From Nageia nagi (Eukaryota > Pinophyta), in NCBI GenBank assembly GCA_050084985.1, contig JBITNC010000001.1, forward strand, positions 51,088,001 to 51,152,000: DNA of 64,000 nt, read 5' to 3'. The notes beneath the pieces are model-generated. The model saw only the letters and a list, made by a program, of their open reading frames with translations, did not search any database and had not been told where the DNA came from. The first letter of the stretch is position 1. The number at the start of each line of letters is the position of its first letter. The translations under genes were made by a program, and so were the position numbers. Shown in pieces: positions 32,062 to 43,560 of the stretch.

Positions 32062-35000
32062 ATGGCCAGCAACACAAGCTCATCCATTCCCATTCTAGAG
32101 TTTGATGGCACTGACTATGGATATTGGAGCATCAAGATACAAACTTTGCTCATTGGCAAAGATTTGTGGGATGTTGTTGATGATGGCTATGTAGAGCCAG
32201 TAGATTAGAGCTATCTTTCTGTAGAAGATAAGAAAGCTATGAAGGAATGTAGGAGAAAGAACTCTCTTGCCTTATCTCATCTCCAAGTAGCTCTTGATAG
32301 GAGCATTTTTCCAAGAATTGCAAGCTATAAGACAGCCAAAGAGGCTTGGGCTGTGTTGAAGGCAGGATTCCAAGGGAGTGATCAAGTGAAGGAGGTAAAA
32401 TTACAGATTCTAAGGATAGAATTTGAGAATTTAAAAATGAAGGAGAGTGAAAAAGCTTCAGATTATTGTGTTAGAGTGAAAGAGATTGTGAACAAAATGC
32501 TAACTCTAGGAGAGACCTTGGAGAAGGCCATTGTAATCAAAAAAATTCTAAGATCTCTTACCAAGAAGTGGCATCACATTACTATGATATTGATGGAGAC
32601 AAAAGACCTCTCTCAAATGGAGATAGATTCTCTCATTGGCTACCTTATGTCTCATGAAGAAATGGTTGATGATGAACCAGTCCAATCCAGTAAAGAGGAG
32701 AAAGCCTTTACTACAAAAGAAGGTGATTCTAGCTCAAATGGACAAGGTAGAGGCAGAGGTAGAGGCCAGCAAAGAGGGAGAGGTAGAGGTAGAGGAAGAG
32801 GAGGCTCTTCCAACACAAGAGGAAGAGGTAGAAGTAATGGTGACAAGAGGAATGCTCAATGTTACTACTGCAACAAGTATGGGCATTATGAGAGGGAGTG
32901 TAGAGCAAAACAAGCGGTAAATGGTGATGGAAAAGTGGCAAATTTTGGAGAGGAAGAAGAGTATGGTGAAACTCTCTTTCTTTCCATGGAGGAGACAGCC
33001 AATATGGCTGAAACAAAATAAGAAGAGACTTGGTTGTTGGACTCTGGATGTTCAAACCATATGACCAGTAAGGGGGAGCTACTTTCATCCATGGACCATT
33101 CCTACAAGTCAAGTATCAAGCTTGGCAATAATTCTGCAATTGAGGTGGCTGGCAAAGGCATGCTTGAGGTGCCTACCAAGCATGGGATGAAGAAGATGCA
33201 CAATGTGTATCACACTCTGAATATGGCTCATAGTTTGTTGAGTATTGGGCAAATGTTGGAAAATAACTACAAGCTAGTCTTTGATGAGGGTAAGTGTAAA
33301 ATTTTTGATAAGAACCATGGGCATAAGTTAGTTTCTACTGTTAAAATGTCTCCAAATCATTTATTCCCATTGAAACTTGGAAAAAAAGGGGATAATATTC
33401 TTGCAAATGTGGCTGTTAAAGATGAGTCTTGGTTATGGCATCTTAGATTTGGACATGTAAATTTTAGTAGTTTGAGACTATCTCATAAGCTAGTTCATGG
33501 TTTACCTCTTGTTGAAAATCCAAAATCATTTTGTGAAGGTTGTGTGTTGAGCAAGCAAACAAGGAAAAAATTTGATCATGGGAAAGCATGGAGGGCCTCA
33601 TTCCCACTACAGTTGGTTCATACTGATTTATGTGGACTAATGCAAAACAAAAGTCTTGGTATGAGTTCTTATTTTCTCACCTTCATTGATGATTTTAGTA
33701 GAATGAGTTGGGTCTATTTTTTGAAGCATAAAGATGAAGCATTTGAGTTTTTTAAAGAATTCAAAGAGATGGTTGAGAATGAATGTGAACATAAGATTAA
33801 ATGTGTGAGGAGTGATAGAGGAGGAGAGTATTCTTCTACTAATTTTTTTGAGTTTTGCAAGCAAAATGGCATCAAAAGATAGTTTACTACAGCCTATACT
33901 CCTCAACAAAATGGTGTGATAGAGAGGAAGAATAGAACTCTCATGGAGATGGCAAGATGTTTAATGCAATCCAAAAAATTACATTACATGTATTGGGCTG
34001 AAGTAGTAAAGATAGCAAACTACATCTTGAATAGGTGTTCCACTAGTGCCGTTGATGGCAAGACCCCCTATGAGGCTTGGTATGATAAGAAGCCTACTAT
34101 CCGGCATTTTAGAGTTTTTGGGTGTTTGGCATATGCTCATGTGCCAAAGGAGCATAGAAAAAAATTGGATGCAAAGAGTAAACCATGTGTGTTCATTGGA
34201 TACAGTGATGAGAGTAAAGCATATAGGCTTTACAACCCCAAAACCAAGAAAATGCTTATCTCCCGGGATGTCATTTTTGAGGAGGGGAAAGTGTATGGAC
34301 AGCAGTAAAAATGTATTGTAGACATTGGAGGAGGAGTGACCAGCCATGAAGATACTTCACAAGTAAAGAATGTGTAGCCCAAGAGATCAAATTCTCTTCC
34401 AAACCTCTAAGTGGTGCCTCCAAGTCCTCCATCAAGTCCATCTCAAAGCTCAAAATCCACTCCAAGCTCACCTTCAAGTGGTGGCTCTCCAAATGTGATC
34501 CAAGAAGTGATGAAGACCAAGAGAGGTAAAAGACACTTTCAAAACCATCCTCCTTCTCAAGTTTTAGATCAAAATTTCCATAAAAGATTATCAAGAAGTC
34601 AATTTCATGAAATGGAGAAGTTTGTTAAGCAATTTAGCAATATGGAACTTGATGAGGATCCAAAGGGTGAGATGGTGAACTATGCTTTGTGTGCAGTCCA
34701 AAATACTAATATTTCTATTTTTGATCCATCTTGTTATGAGGAAGCTTGCACCAAAAATGTGTGGGTGAAGGCTATGCAAGAGGAGCTTCACTCCATAAAC
34801 AAAAATGACACTTGGGAACTTTGTGAGTTGCCCAAAGGAAAGAGGTGTGTGGTCTCCAAGTGGGTCTACAAGACCAAGTACAATAGTGATGGTACCATAG
34901 AGAGACATAAAGCAAGATTGGTTGCTAAAGGCTTCACACAAAAACATGGTGTAGACTTTGAAGAGACTTTTGCACCAATTGCAAGGTAAGAAATAGTAAG

Positions 35001-36279
35001 GTTGCTCCTTTCAATGGATGCCCAAAACCATTGGAGTGTCTACCACATGGATGTGAAGAGTGCATTATTGAATGGTTACTTGGATGAAGAGGTTTTTGTA
35101 CAGCAGCCTCAAGGTTTTCAAGTGCAAGGCAAAGAACATCATGTGTACAAGCTCAAGAAGGCCTTGTATGGTCTTAAGCAAGCTCCAAGAGCTTGGTACA
35201 CTCGCATAGATGGATACTTTCAAAATTTTGGACTCATGAGGAGCAAGAATGAGCCAACACTCTACATCAAGAGAGAAGGTAATCAGACTTTGCTTGTTTC
35301 TCTTTATGTTGATGATTTGATATATATGGGAAGTGATCCCATCTTGAATAACAAATTTAAGACTGATTTGATGAATGAGTTTGAAATGAAGGATTTGGGC
35401 CTTATGAGGTACTTTCTTGGCATGGAGGTCCACTAATGTCAAGAAGAGATTTTTGTTTGTCAAAGTAAATATGCAAGGGACATGCTTTCTAAGTATGGTA
35501 TGATGAACTATACTGCTATTCACAATCCTGTAGCTCATGGTGAGTTGCTTTGTAAGGATGATGGTGCTCCAAAAGCAAGTGTGACAGAATTTAGAAGCAT
35601 AGTTGGTAGCCTTATGTTCCTTTGCAACACTAGGCCTGATATACAATTTGCTATCTCTTTGGTATCTAGATACATGAATGATCCTTCTATTTTGCATTTG
35701 AAGGCTATAAAATGCATTTTGAGGTATGTCAAAGGTACCATTGGTTATGGTCTTCACTACTCTCATGTTGAAAAGTTTAAGCTTGTGGGTTTTAGTGACA
35801 ATGATTGGGGCAGCAATTTGGATGATAGGAAGTCCACTTCTGGGCAATGTTTCTCACTTGGTTCAGGAATGATAATGTGGAGTTCTAAGAAGCAATCTAT
35901 AGTTGCTCTCTCTTCTTGTGAGGCTGAGTATATAGCCCTTACCGTAGCTAGTGCACAAGCCTTATGGCTAAGGAAGCTACTTGATGAAATTGGTGAGAAA
36001 CAACATGGACCAACAATTCTTTACTATGACAACCAAAGTGCCATTCAGTTGGCACACAATCCCATCCACCATAGTAGGTCAAAGCACTTCCAACTCAAGT
36101 ACCACTTCATTCATGACATGGTGGAGAAGGACCAAATTGAGCTTCACTATTGCAACACCAAGATCAACTTAGCTGATATTTTCACAAAAGGTGTTGTCAA
36201 AGCTCAGTATGTGATGCTTAGAGACTCCATGGTGAGTCCTCTTTTCATCAAGGGGGAGAATGTAGACAACTTAGCATAG
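32062..36279 (+). pseudogene. Copia 1 gag-pol polyprotein, 1405 codons, one frame with eight TAR stops
   Basis: Starts MASNTSSSIPILEFDGTDYG (ATG at 32062). Gag with UBN2-like core, Gly-Arg-rich linker and a CCHC knuckle CYYCNKYGHYEREC at residue 267. Protease LLDSGCSNHM (Asp 327). Integrase with WHLRFGH...CEGC and catalytic Asp 522 (HTDLCG), Asp 585 (RSDRGGEY) and Glu 621 (GVIERKNRT). RT with KARLVAKGFTQ, YHMDVKSALLNG and YVDD at residue 1082. RNase H with GFSDNDWG, SSCEAEYIAL and YYDNQSAIQLAHNP. All catalytic residues are present. Stops are at 32206, 33019, 33880, 34306, 34375, 34408, 34987 and 35434: all TAA or TAG, all where Gln fits (for example IKR-stop-FTTAYTPQQNG), and no Trp or Arg codon is lost. 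The element encodes everything for copying itself through RNA, but as read by the standard code it is dead. Confidence 0.96.
36250..36260 (+). other. Polypurine tract of copia 1
   Basis: AAGGGGGAGAA lies directly before the 3' LTR. Confidence 0.88.
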
Positions 36280-36672
36280 TTTAACAGGCTACCATGATTG
36301 GAAGTTATGTAGTTGGTGGTTACAGCAAGAATACGTTAAAACTCTTTAAACTAATGAAGCAGTTAGGAACAGACTGGACAATGTAACATTTTGTATGCAT
36401 TCTGCTTGTATGTAGCTGTGGTAGTGTAGTGGAGGTGAGCAGAATAGAAAATAAGGGACTTTTTATGAACTTTGGACATGCTCCAAATGAACTCTGGACA
36501 AGCACCATACGAGCTCTAGACTAGCACCAGATGAGCTCTAGACTAGCTCCAGACGAGCTCCAGATGAGCTCTAGACGTGTTTTTTGAAGCTCTAGGATTG
36601 TAATCTTGCTCCATAGTTAATGCAATCTATTTTTTGATGTTCCAATATTGTGTAAATTTTCAAAATCCTTCA
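36261..36672 (+). repeat. 3' LTR of copia 1
   Basis: TGTAGACAAC...ATCCTTCA, partner of 31532-31954; the polyprotein frame ends inside it at 36277-36279. Confidence 0.95.
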
Positions 36673-36677
36673 ATATT
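36673..36677. repeat. Right target-site duplication ATATT (copia 1)
   Basis: Exact copy of 31527-31531. Confidence 0.95.
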
Positions 36678-36925
36678 TAAATGTCAATGGTTTGACACAC
36701 TTGATAAAAGAACAATCTTGCATCATAGATCTAGTGATTACTTTGCAATCAACTCCACATGCATTTTACCTAACAACAAATAGCCTTATACTTTATCACA
36801 ACATTGTAGTCAAATATATTTCATCTCTGATGTTGATGATGAAAAAAAGTCATTTGTAATTGAATGTAATCCTAGAGAAAAATATATTGTATGTCTTAAT
36901 GAAGAAGATAATTCGCAATGACAAT
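36678..36925 (+). pseudogene. TNP2 C-terminal domain, right of copia 1
   Basis: Joining across the target duplication gives YRSF-stop-CVI then FKCQWFDTLDKRTI, HHRSSDYFAINST, LPNNK-stop-PYTLSQHCSQIYFI and SDVDDEKKSFVIECNP. This is the F-K-C-x-W-x-D ... A-x-Q-x-x-Q-V-F-Y-V-x-D module (DUF4216-like) that ends plant CACTA transposases, split by copia 1 immediately before F-K-C. Clean reconnection of the frame supports both the element boundary and the gene call. Confidence 0.8.
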
Positions 36926-37485
36926 ATTGTAATTGATATGCTTTTCACCAGTATCTTAAACTTTTCATATGTATAGCTTACTCATTGCTTTTGGTATGAC
37001 AATATTATTTATATTTAACTCCATATAAGTTACAATTACAAATGGTATATTTACAAAAAGATAGCAATGGAATAATAAATATGAGCTTGAGTAAATTTTT
37101 TTGCTTATAAAATGATATGGCAACTATCAACTCATATAGTGATAAATTAAGATAATTGTATTAACTTGTATAATGTTTTAATATGGAGGTAAGGATTCTT
37201 ACAATTCAATGGTGTGTTACAACAACAATTTACTCAATATTTGAAGAAAATACATGAACAATTATTTTTCATTATTTGAATATATTGATCATTCATCATC
37301 AAATTATGAAAGAGTCTAAGGGAATCATTCAAGTATGGTTAATCATTACAAGTTGTGTGAATGAAATCTTAACTATATTTTTATGGTAGTGGAATTTCAT
37401 AGTAAAAATTGATTTGAAAATCTTTACTTTGCTTGTTGAAATTGTTTTGATGAAAATTTGCATTAGGCCAAATTTTAACACAAAA
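36926..37485. other. Non-coding 3' part of the CACTA element
   Basis: AT-rich, no gene seen. Confidence 0.45.
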
Positions 37486-37712
37486 ATTGCATCCTTTTGG
37501 ATCCTTTTTTGCATCCAAATTTATGTCTTTTTGTGTCCTTTTTTGCATATAAATTTACATCCTTTTGGGTCATTTATTGCATCCAAATTTACATAAAAAA
37601 AGTAAAAAAAAAAATGAAAAAAAGGTTTCAACACATGTCAACACATAAGGATACAAATTTGCATCCTTTTTTATTTTTCATGACTGAAGATGCAAAAAAG
37701 GACACAAATTAG
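37486..37712 (-). repeat. Right subterminal repeats (GCATCC family)
   Basis: Repeated TTTTGCATCC, TTTACATCC and GTGTCC motifs, six or more in 220 bases, including both orientations next to the end (GATGCAAAAAAGGACACAAA). Counterpart of 20610-20925. Confidence 0.65.
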
Positions 37713-37728
37713 CCTTTTGGTAGTAGTG
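37689..37728 (-). repeat. Right terminal inverted repeat of the CACTA element
   Basis: Ends CCTTTTGGTAGTAGTG; reverse complement CACTACTACCAAAAGG aligns with the left end with one substitution in the first ten bases. Confidence 0.78.
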
Positions 37729-38708
37729 GAAGTAGCAACCATGGGTATTTAAATGCTAATGTGATAGGCCTATAAAGTATATAGGAGATACTCATGCCAA
37801 TTATGATAATTATTATTGATCATATTTTTGAGAATATTTATAATCATCTTATTGATCACTTCAACTTGACTGTTACCCTTAGGGTAATAAGGTATGGAGA
37901 TTGATTACTTGATGTGATATCAATTACACATTATCCTTATATGTTGATGCTTAAAATTAGGATTATTATCAATAATGATATTATAAATAATACTAATTCA
38001 ACATATGATGTGAGTCTCTATAAAATATATGATATTTAAACCTATAGTAAAGACTAGAGGAACCACCTTGACCCACTTGGTAAGGTACTCAGTGGCAATG
38101 ATAATGATCTTATGACCACCAAATAAAAGATGTATGAATTGATTGATAATATTGAAACCCTACTAGGTGAAAGGCCACATGGCATGGATAGGATAGAGAG
38201 GTTGAGATGGGATATGTTGAAGATGAGCATGTTGATAATACTTGATGCACTTCTTGATATACTTATTACAATCACGCTTTATGGTGGAATAATAATAACC
38301 CATTTTTAAGATACATTTAGTGATAGTAGTACTATTAAAGTGTCCACTATAAATATCATCATGAAAATCTAATATGGTAATCTATTGGTCATAATGCTCA
38401 AGAAAATGAATGATTCCATCAAAGGAATGCTTCTTGAGAAAATACCCTAAAAGTGCATACCAAGTGGTTTGATGCTTAAAATCTTTCTTCTCACTAGGAG
38501 ACGTGTCAAGAAGAAGGGTATTTGATTTGAGGTACTTATGAAGCTATTTATACCATAAGCCTTGAGACATGATAGAAATTTCATTAAAATTAGCCTTGGT
38601 AAGAGGATAAAGCAAAGGTAACTTGAGTGATGACTCCTTGATAATCACAAGTTCAACATGTGGGATACATTGTTGAGAATTAGGTGGAATGATTAACCCT
38701 AAAGAAGT
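37729..38708 (-). pseudogene. Tat integrase zinc-binding region and core
   Basis: On the - strand: YSGHFNSTTITKCILKMGYY, RDCNKYIKKCIKYYQHAHLQ (HHCC region with the last Cys lost), AMWPFT, GFNIINQF, SGGHKIIIIATEYLTKWVKV (Asp of G-F-D-I-I-G changed to Asn), then PYYPKGNSQVEVINKMIINI and NWHEYLLYTL-stop-AYHISI. The Y-Y-P-Q-G-N-G-Q-x-E box is the expected Tat/Athila signature with the catalytic Glu kept. The gene continues on the other side of the CACTA insertion at 20592. It is bounded at 38708 by chromovirus B. Confidence 0.82.
38704..38708. repeat. Left target-site duplication GAAGT (chromovirus B)
   Basis: GAAGT before the left LTR; right side has GAAGC at 44723-44727, one transition apart. 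Confidence 0.8.
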
Positions 38709-39118
38709 TGTTATGATGCTACAAATATGAAAAGGGAAATATTGTAGAAATGAAATGAATATTGATTTGAAATAGGAAAATGAAGACTATCTATTGGAAA
38801 TAATAGAGCATATGCTAGTAAATAGAACATAAAATAGCATCAATAAGTAGATAAGGATATGATTTTAGTAAATAGTAACAAAATCATAGGTTACTTTAAG
38901 GGGGCTACCTCCTTACAACTCCAAAGGTGAAAAAATAATGTTCAAGATGTATTTCTCTACACACTACTATCTATTTATATAAACTAACCCTAACCATAAT
39001 AGTAATGCAAAATTGAGCCCCAACCTTATAATCACAATATTATGATTTACAATATAGGTTGATAATTTAATAAAATACTAATAATAACACTAAAATGTTA
39101 GGATGTGGGATCCGAGCA
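38709..39118 (-). repeat. 3' LTR of chromovirus B
   Basis: On the + strand TGTTATGATGC...GGATCCGAGCA, so TG...CA on the - strand. The polypurine-like AATAAGGGTGGCA lies next to it on the internal side. Confidence 0.88.
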
Positions 39119-39149
39119 TGCCACCCTTATTGGGATGAAGCTTGTCCTC

Positions 39150-40330
39150 AAAGATTGAAGTGTGGAAACTATTGCTACAACTGATGAAGGATTTCCCATG
39201 TTGCATCTTCTAGTGCCATGCTTTGGCACTACATAATGACTTTTATGATTGAGTGATTATAAAGCCATCATAAATGCTGATCCAAAACTACCTCAGGTAA
39301 AATTCCCATTGATCCATACTTCATGAGCTTAGGTAATTATGTCTAAACCAAAACCTCTAATCCAACCACTTTTTTAAGGCAAGAGACATGAAACACTAGG
39401 TGAATCATGGAAGAAGTAGGAAGTTCTAATTTGTATGTAGCTGGGCCAATGCATTGTAACAAATTGTAAGGACCAATAAAAATATAGGGCTAATTTTTGG
39501 GGGCCTTTTATTTTTAAATATTTCTAGCTATAAGGTTGCATCCTCAGAAAGATCATGTCATCTACTTGGAACTCTCTTTCCACATGCTGTTGATTAACTT
39601 GTTTCATACAATGTTGGGCTATCTAAATGTTATCCTTGAGAAAATAAAGAATATCATCCTGAGTAACTAAAGTTGAGTCAACTACTTGAACTTTATTAGT
39701 ACCTACAACATACGGGTTGACTGTTGGTGGAGCTTGACCATACACTACTTCATAGGGGGTCATCTTGCTGGTAGAATGATAAGATGTACTATACCACCAC
39801 TCAACTAAGGGAATCCATCATACATAATGCATAGGCTGTGTTGAATCAAAACAACATAAATATATTTTTAAGCATTTATTGATAATTTTAGTCTATCCAT
39901 CAATTTTTGGGTGATATGTTGAGCTCATGTTTAGTTGGATACCTTGCAGTTTAAAAAGTTCTTGCAAAAAATGACTTGTAAAAGTGGGATCATGATCACT
40001 GACAATCATTTCTAGCATGCCATTTAATTTGAAAATTGTATCTAGGAATAATTATTCCACTATCACTACTTTTTAGGGATAATCCAATGAACCAAAATGA
40101 GCATATTTGGATAATTGATCAACCACCACTAGAATAACTGATTTACCATGAGATTTAAGAAGGCCTTTAATGAAATCCATTACGATATAAATCCATGTAT
40201 GGGTAGGTATGGGAAGAGGTTGAAGGAGTATCAGAGTACCCACTATCTCATTCTTTTATCATTGACACACATCACAAGCTACTACAAACTACTTGATATC
40301 CAATTTCATACCTATCTAATAAAATGATTG
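39150..40330 (-). pseudogene. Chromovirus B integrase with chromodomain
   Basis: Zinc region remnant ACDVCQ near 40275, then IPTHTWIYIVMDFIKGLLKS, VVVDQLSKYAHFGSLDYP (catalytic Asp in MDFI), MIVSDHDPTFTSHFLQELFK (second Asp, SDHD) and STYHPKIDGQTKIINKCLKI, where Glu is replaced by Lys. Further on MTPYEVVYGQAPPTVNPY, then HVEREFQVDDMIFLRMQPYS (G-D-x-V-x-L-x-L-x-P-Y module). The C-terminus reads PEVVLDQHLW, IIKVIMWCQSMALEDATWE, a chromodomain with the A-x-x-D-A-T-W-E end well preserved, and stops near KLHPNKGGM. Confidence 0.86.
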
Positions 40331-40599
40331 TGCCACTCTCTTATAAGTTTTAAAAAATCCTTCATGTCTTGATGTAGGTGTGAAATGCAATTTGGAAAGT
40401 ATTTCTAATTTACATTTTGAAGGATATGGTAACAAAATTCATCCTTTGAATCTCAAAATACCATCATGCCATGTGTGGTGTGGTTTACTCATGGGGCCTT
40501 GAGTGATCTATTTTAGCAATTCTTGGGTGGAGCTATCCTCTGCCCACTCTTGTTTAACTTTATCCAACCATTAAGGAATAGGATATGAAAGAGCTTGCA

Positions 40600-42000
40600 A
40601 TGCTACTTGATCTTAAAATTTTCTAGACAAAGCATTAGAAACCAAATTTTCCTTCCGTTTATAATATACTATTTTAGAATCATACCCTAGTAGTTTGGTC
40701 ACCCATTATTGTTGCTCAGGCATAGAAATATGTTACTCAATGAAAAATTTCAAACTGTGATGATATATGAGGATGATGAAATGGAAACCAATGAGATATG
40801 GTCACTAACATTGAACTATATGAATGATGGCAAATATTTCTTTTTCATAAGTGGATTTACCCAAATGTTTTCCAAAGAGTGCTCTACTAGTGAATGCCAA
40901 GGGACACCCCTCCTGCATTAATATTACTCTGATTCCTACTCTATAAGAATCACTTTCTATCATAAAAGTTTTAGAAAAATTTGGCATTGCTAATACTGGG
41001 GTGGTATGCATCACCTTATTGAGCTTAAGGAAAGCTACCAGCTTGAGGGGACCATTGGAAAGCATTCTTTTTCAACAACATGGTTAGAGGTGCTACAATC
41101 TTGCCATAATCCTTCACAAAGTTTCTATAATAGCCTGTCAACCTAAAGAATCCTTGGAGACTTTTCTAAGATGTAGGAATAGAGTAGTTCTACATATCAG
41201 TAATCTTTTATGGATCCACCTTAACTCCCTCTTTAAATATAACATGGCCTAAGTAGTCAATTTCCCTCTTATCGAATGAACATTTTGATTTTCTTGCATA
41301 TAGTTGGTGTTCCTCCAAAATTTGTAAGGTTTGGTCAACAAGTGCCACATGTTGTTGCCATGTCTTACTATAGATCAAGATATCATAAAATAAAATTGAA
41401 ATGAACTTCCATAGGAATGAACAAAACACCTAATTCATTAAACTTTGAAACATGTATGGAGCATTTATGAGGCCAAAAGGCATGACCAATAATTCATAAT
41501 GGCCTTCATGGGTGTGAAATGTAGTTTTTTATATATCCTCCTTCTTGAGGTAGATTTGATGATACCTAAATCATAGGTCTAGCTTGGAAAAATATCTTTC
41601 CCCCTACAATTCATCCAATAATTCATCAATAATTGGGATGGAAAAGTTTTCCTTGATGGTAATTTTGTTGAGGACCTTGAAATCCACACACATATGCTAG
41701 GAACTATCTTTCTTATGAACCAATATAATTGAAGAAGAATATGGGATTATGCTAGGTTGGATTAATCCTACATCCAATAATTCTTTAACCAATTTTTCTA
41801 TTTCATTTTTATGTAAACAAGGATACTGATAAGGATGAATGTTTGGTGGGTGACTTCTCAGCACCAACTTGATAGCATGATCATGTGATCACTAGGGTGG
41901 TAAGCCCATTGGTTCCTTAAAGGTACTTGAATGCTTACTTAAGATGGGCTGTAGATCCTTAGGCTCTATGATTTTAGATTCAATGATTGATAAACAGTAT
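40600..42000 (-). pseudogene. Chromovirus B reverse transcriptase and RNase H
   Basis: RT on the - strand: [51 protein letters not shown] and ILFYDILIYSKTWQQHVALV (41208-41429). The catalytic F-x-D-D has become F-Y-D. EIDYLGHVIFKEGVKVDP follows. RNase H at 40805-41065: LAMPNFSKTFMIESDSYRVG, VILMQEGCPLAFTSRALFGK and STYEKEIFAIIHIVQC. The order and the Y-A-R-K-S-K-C-x-F block are diagnostic for chromovirus pol. Inactive because of the RT change and stops. Confidence 0.88.
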
Positions 42001-42169
42001 AACTATGCCAACATCTCTTTTTTACTTTTTTGTAGGATCTTTTCCATGCAATGTGAGCTCACCACTTGTATAGATCCACCTTGTAATCCTCTAAGAGTAT
42101 GCTCTTCTTCATATATTTTGAAGTTCATCCATATATCTACAAAATTCCATTGTATGGTGCCCAAATTCC

Positions 42170-42700
42170 TTAGCCATTATACCCCCAAAACTATATCATA
42201 TCCCTTAAGTGGTAAAGCGTACATTTTGCTTTTCAAAGTATAGTGGTCCATGCTTAGTTTGACATTGTGACATGTGCCTTTACATGTTATTTTTCCATTA
42301 TTATCAACCATAACCTCAAAATTATTTGAAGGGTGGATGTAATAGTTAGCAACCTTAGCCACTTATGGATCAATGAAATTATGCGTACTTATCGAATCCA
42401 ACAATATTATGAGAGGGCACTTTTTAAAAAACCCTTTGACCTTCATAGTTTGAGGGTTGGTAATTCTTGCTAATGCATTGTAAGAGATAACTAGACCCTC
42501 CTCATCTAGAATTTTCTCTATAGCCTCTTTGGGTGCACTCTCATATTCCTCCTCACTAGGAGCATCAACATCAAGCAAATATAACTTTTGTTTTCTACAA
42601 TAATGACCATGAACAAATTTTTCATCATAATTATAGCACAAGCCCTTCTTTTGATGCTCTTCCATGTCCTTGCACATCAACTTCTTAGTTTGCATTATGT
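42170..42700 (-). pseudogene. Chromovirus B zinc knuckle and aspartic protease
   Basis: KGLCYNYDEKFVHGHYCRKQ is a C-x2-C-x4-H-type knuckle with one Cys turned to Tyr. The protease segment is CPLIILLDSISTHNFIDP, where the catalytic D-S-G is D-S-I, followed by EVMVDNNGKITCKGTCHNVK and ALPLKGYDIVLGV, the beta-rich second half ending in the conserved D-I-I-L-G. Confidence 0.85.
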
Positions 42701-43560
42701 GATTTAGTGGTGGGGCACTTGTGTTATTAGAGGAATGGGAAATATTATGTGTTTTGGTGAATGAAGGTCTTGCATTTCATCGATGAGCACTAGATTTATC
42801 TTCAATGAGCTTTGCCAAGGTAATAGAATCTATCATAGTTTTGGGATTAAACATTTTAACCTTTGGTTTAATTTCTTCCTTTAAGCCATTGATAAAACAA
42901 CTTGTGAAAAATGCATCATCCAACCCCTCTATGTGATTTGCTAATTTCTCAATCTAATTTTGGTATTCTTTGATTATTATAGTTTGACATAACTTGGTTA
43001 ATGGCCTTATGAAATTTTCATAATCACTAGGACTAAAATGGATCAATAATTATTGAGTGAATTCATCCCATGAAGGAGTAAGATGCATTTTTGAGTGCCA
43101 TTGGTGCCATTGGAGAGCCTCATGGTCCAAATGAAAATATGCCATGCACACCTTAAAATCCTCTGGGATTTGGTTCAATGTGAAATACTATCTAGCTTTA
43201 TAAATCTAGCCAGTGGGATTATCTCCATCAAATTGAGAAAAATCCAATTTGGTTGTGCAAGGAAGAATGAAACCACCTTGTTGGCTCTAAAAGTTATGAT
43301 GATACCCTTGTAGATTTCCTAAATACCTTGATTACTATGAATTGGATGCATTGTTGGTATGACTGAGACTTAGTTGAACACTATCATATTTACTACTAAG
43401 GGTTTGTATTTGTGTCTATATTTATTAAATTTCTACTCTAAATGTATTGGTAAGTGTATCTACCATTTGTTGGATCATAGTTTGAAATGTCATCATGGTA
43501 GGATCAGCTTGTGCTATTATTTGGGATCTTATTTTAGGTGCCATTTCTAAAAATTGCTAT
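42701..43560 (-). pseudogene. Chromovirus B gag capsid region
   Basis: On the - strand: GWIYKARxYFTLNQIPEDFK, MAYFHLDHEALQWHQWHSKM, SWDEFTQ-stop-LLIHFSPSDY, and HIEGLDDAFFTSCFINGLKE, EIKPKVKMFNPKTMIDSITL, AKLIEDK. This is a Retrotrans_gag capsid domain. It runs into the CCHC region downstream. The N-terminus near 43560 reads MAPKIRSQ-like sequence with stops. Confidence 0.78.

Larger units (their letters stand above)
31532..36672 (+). mobile_element. Copia 1: complete Ty1/copia retrotransposon, 5141 bp
   Basis: LTRs of 423 and 412 bp, perfect 5-bp target duplication ATATT, intact initiator-Met primer site, a single gag-pol frame and a polypurine tract. It is inserted in sense orientation in the last part of the CACTA transposase gene. 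LTRs differ at about 27 positions (around 6.5%), nearly all transitions, plus one 11-bp indel. The reading frame has eight stops but no frameshift. Confidence 0.97.
20593..37728 (+). mobile_element. CACTA (En/Spm-type) DNA transposon, 17.1 kb including a nested copia element
   Basis: The left end reads CACAACTACCAAAAAAGG and the right end, reverse complemented, CACTACTACCAAAAGG; both continue into GCATCC-rich repeats. Between them lie a TNP2-type transposase (28011-36920 with the copia interruption), an upstream SET-domain ORF and a - strand gene. Transposase type and CACTA-like ends agree. The flanks share GAAGT (20586-20590 and 37729-37733); the left copy is two bases from the terminus, so the expected 3-bp duplication is not clean. 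The insertion splits the Tat integrase gene. Without copia 1 the element is about 12.0 kb. Confidence 0.82.

Noticed and set aside
32729-33112. - strand frames of 127 and 64 codons across the copia 1 gag
   Set aside because: Antisense shadows of the Gly-Arg-rich coding region; the same applies to the long - strand frame at 35065-35847 opposite RT.
32062-36279. Idea that the organism reads TAA and TAG as Gln
   Set aside because: Other elements in the window (chromovirus A and B, TNP2) have stops at Trp and Arg positions including TGA, plus frameshifts, which fits ordinary decay under the standard code. Only the bias itself is kept as a finding.
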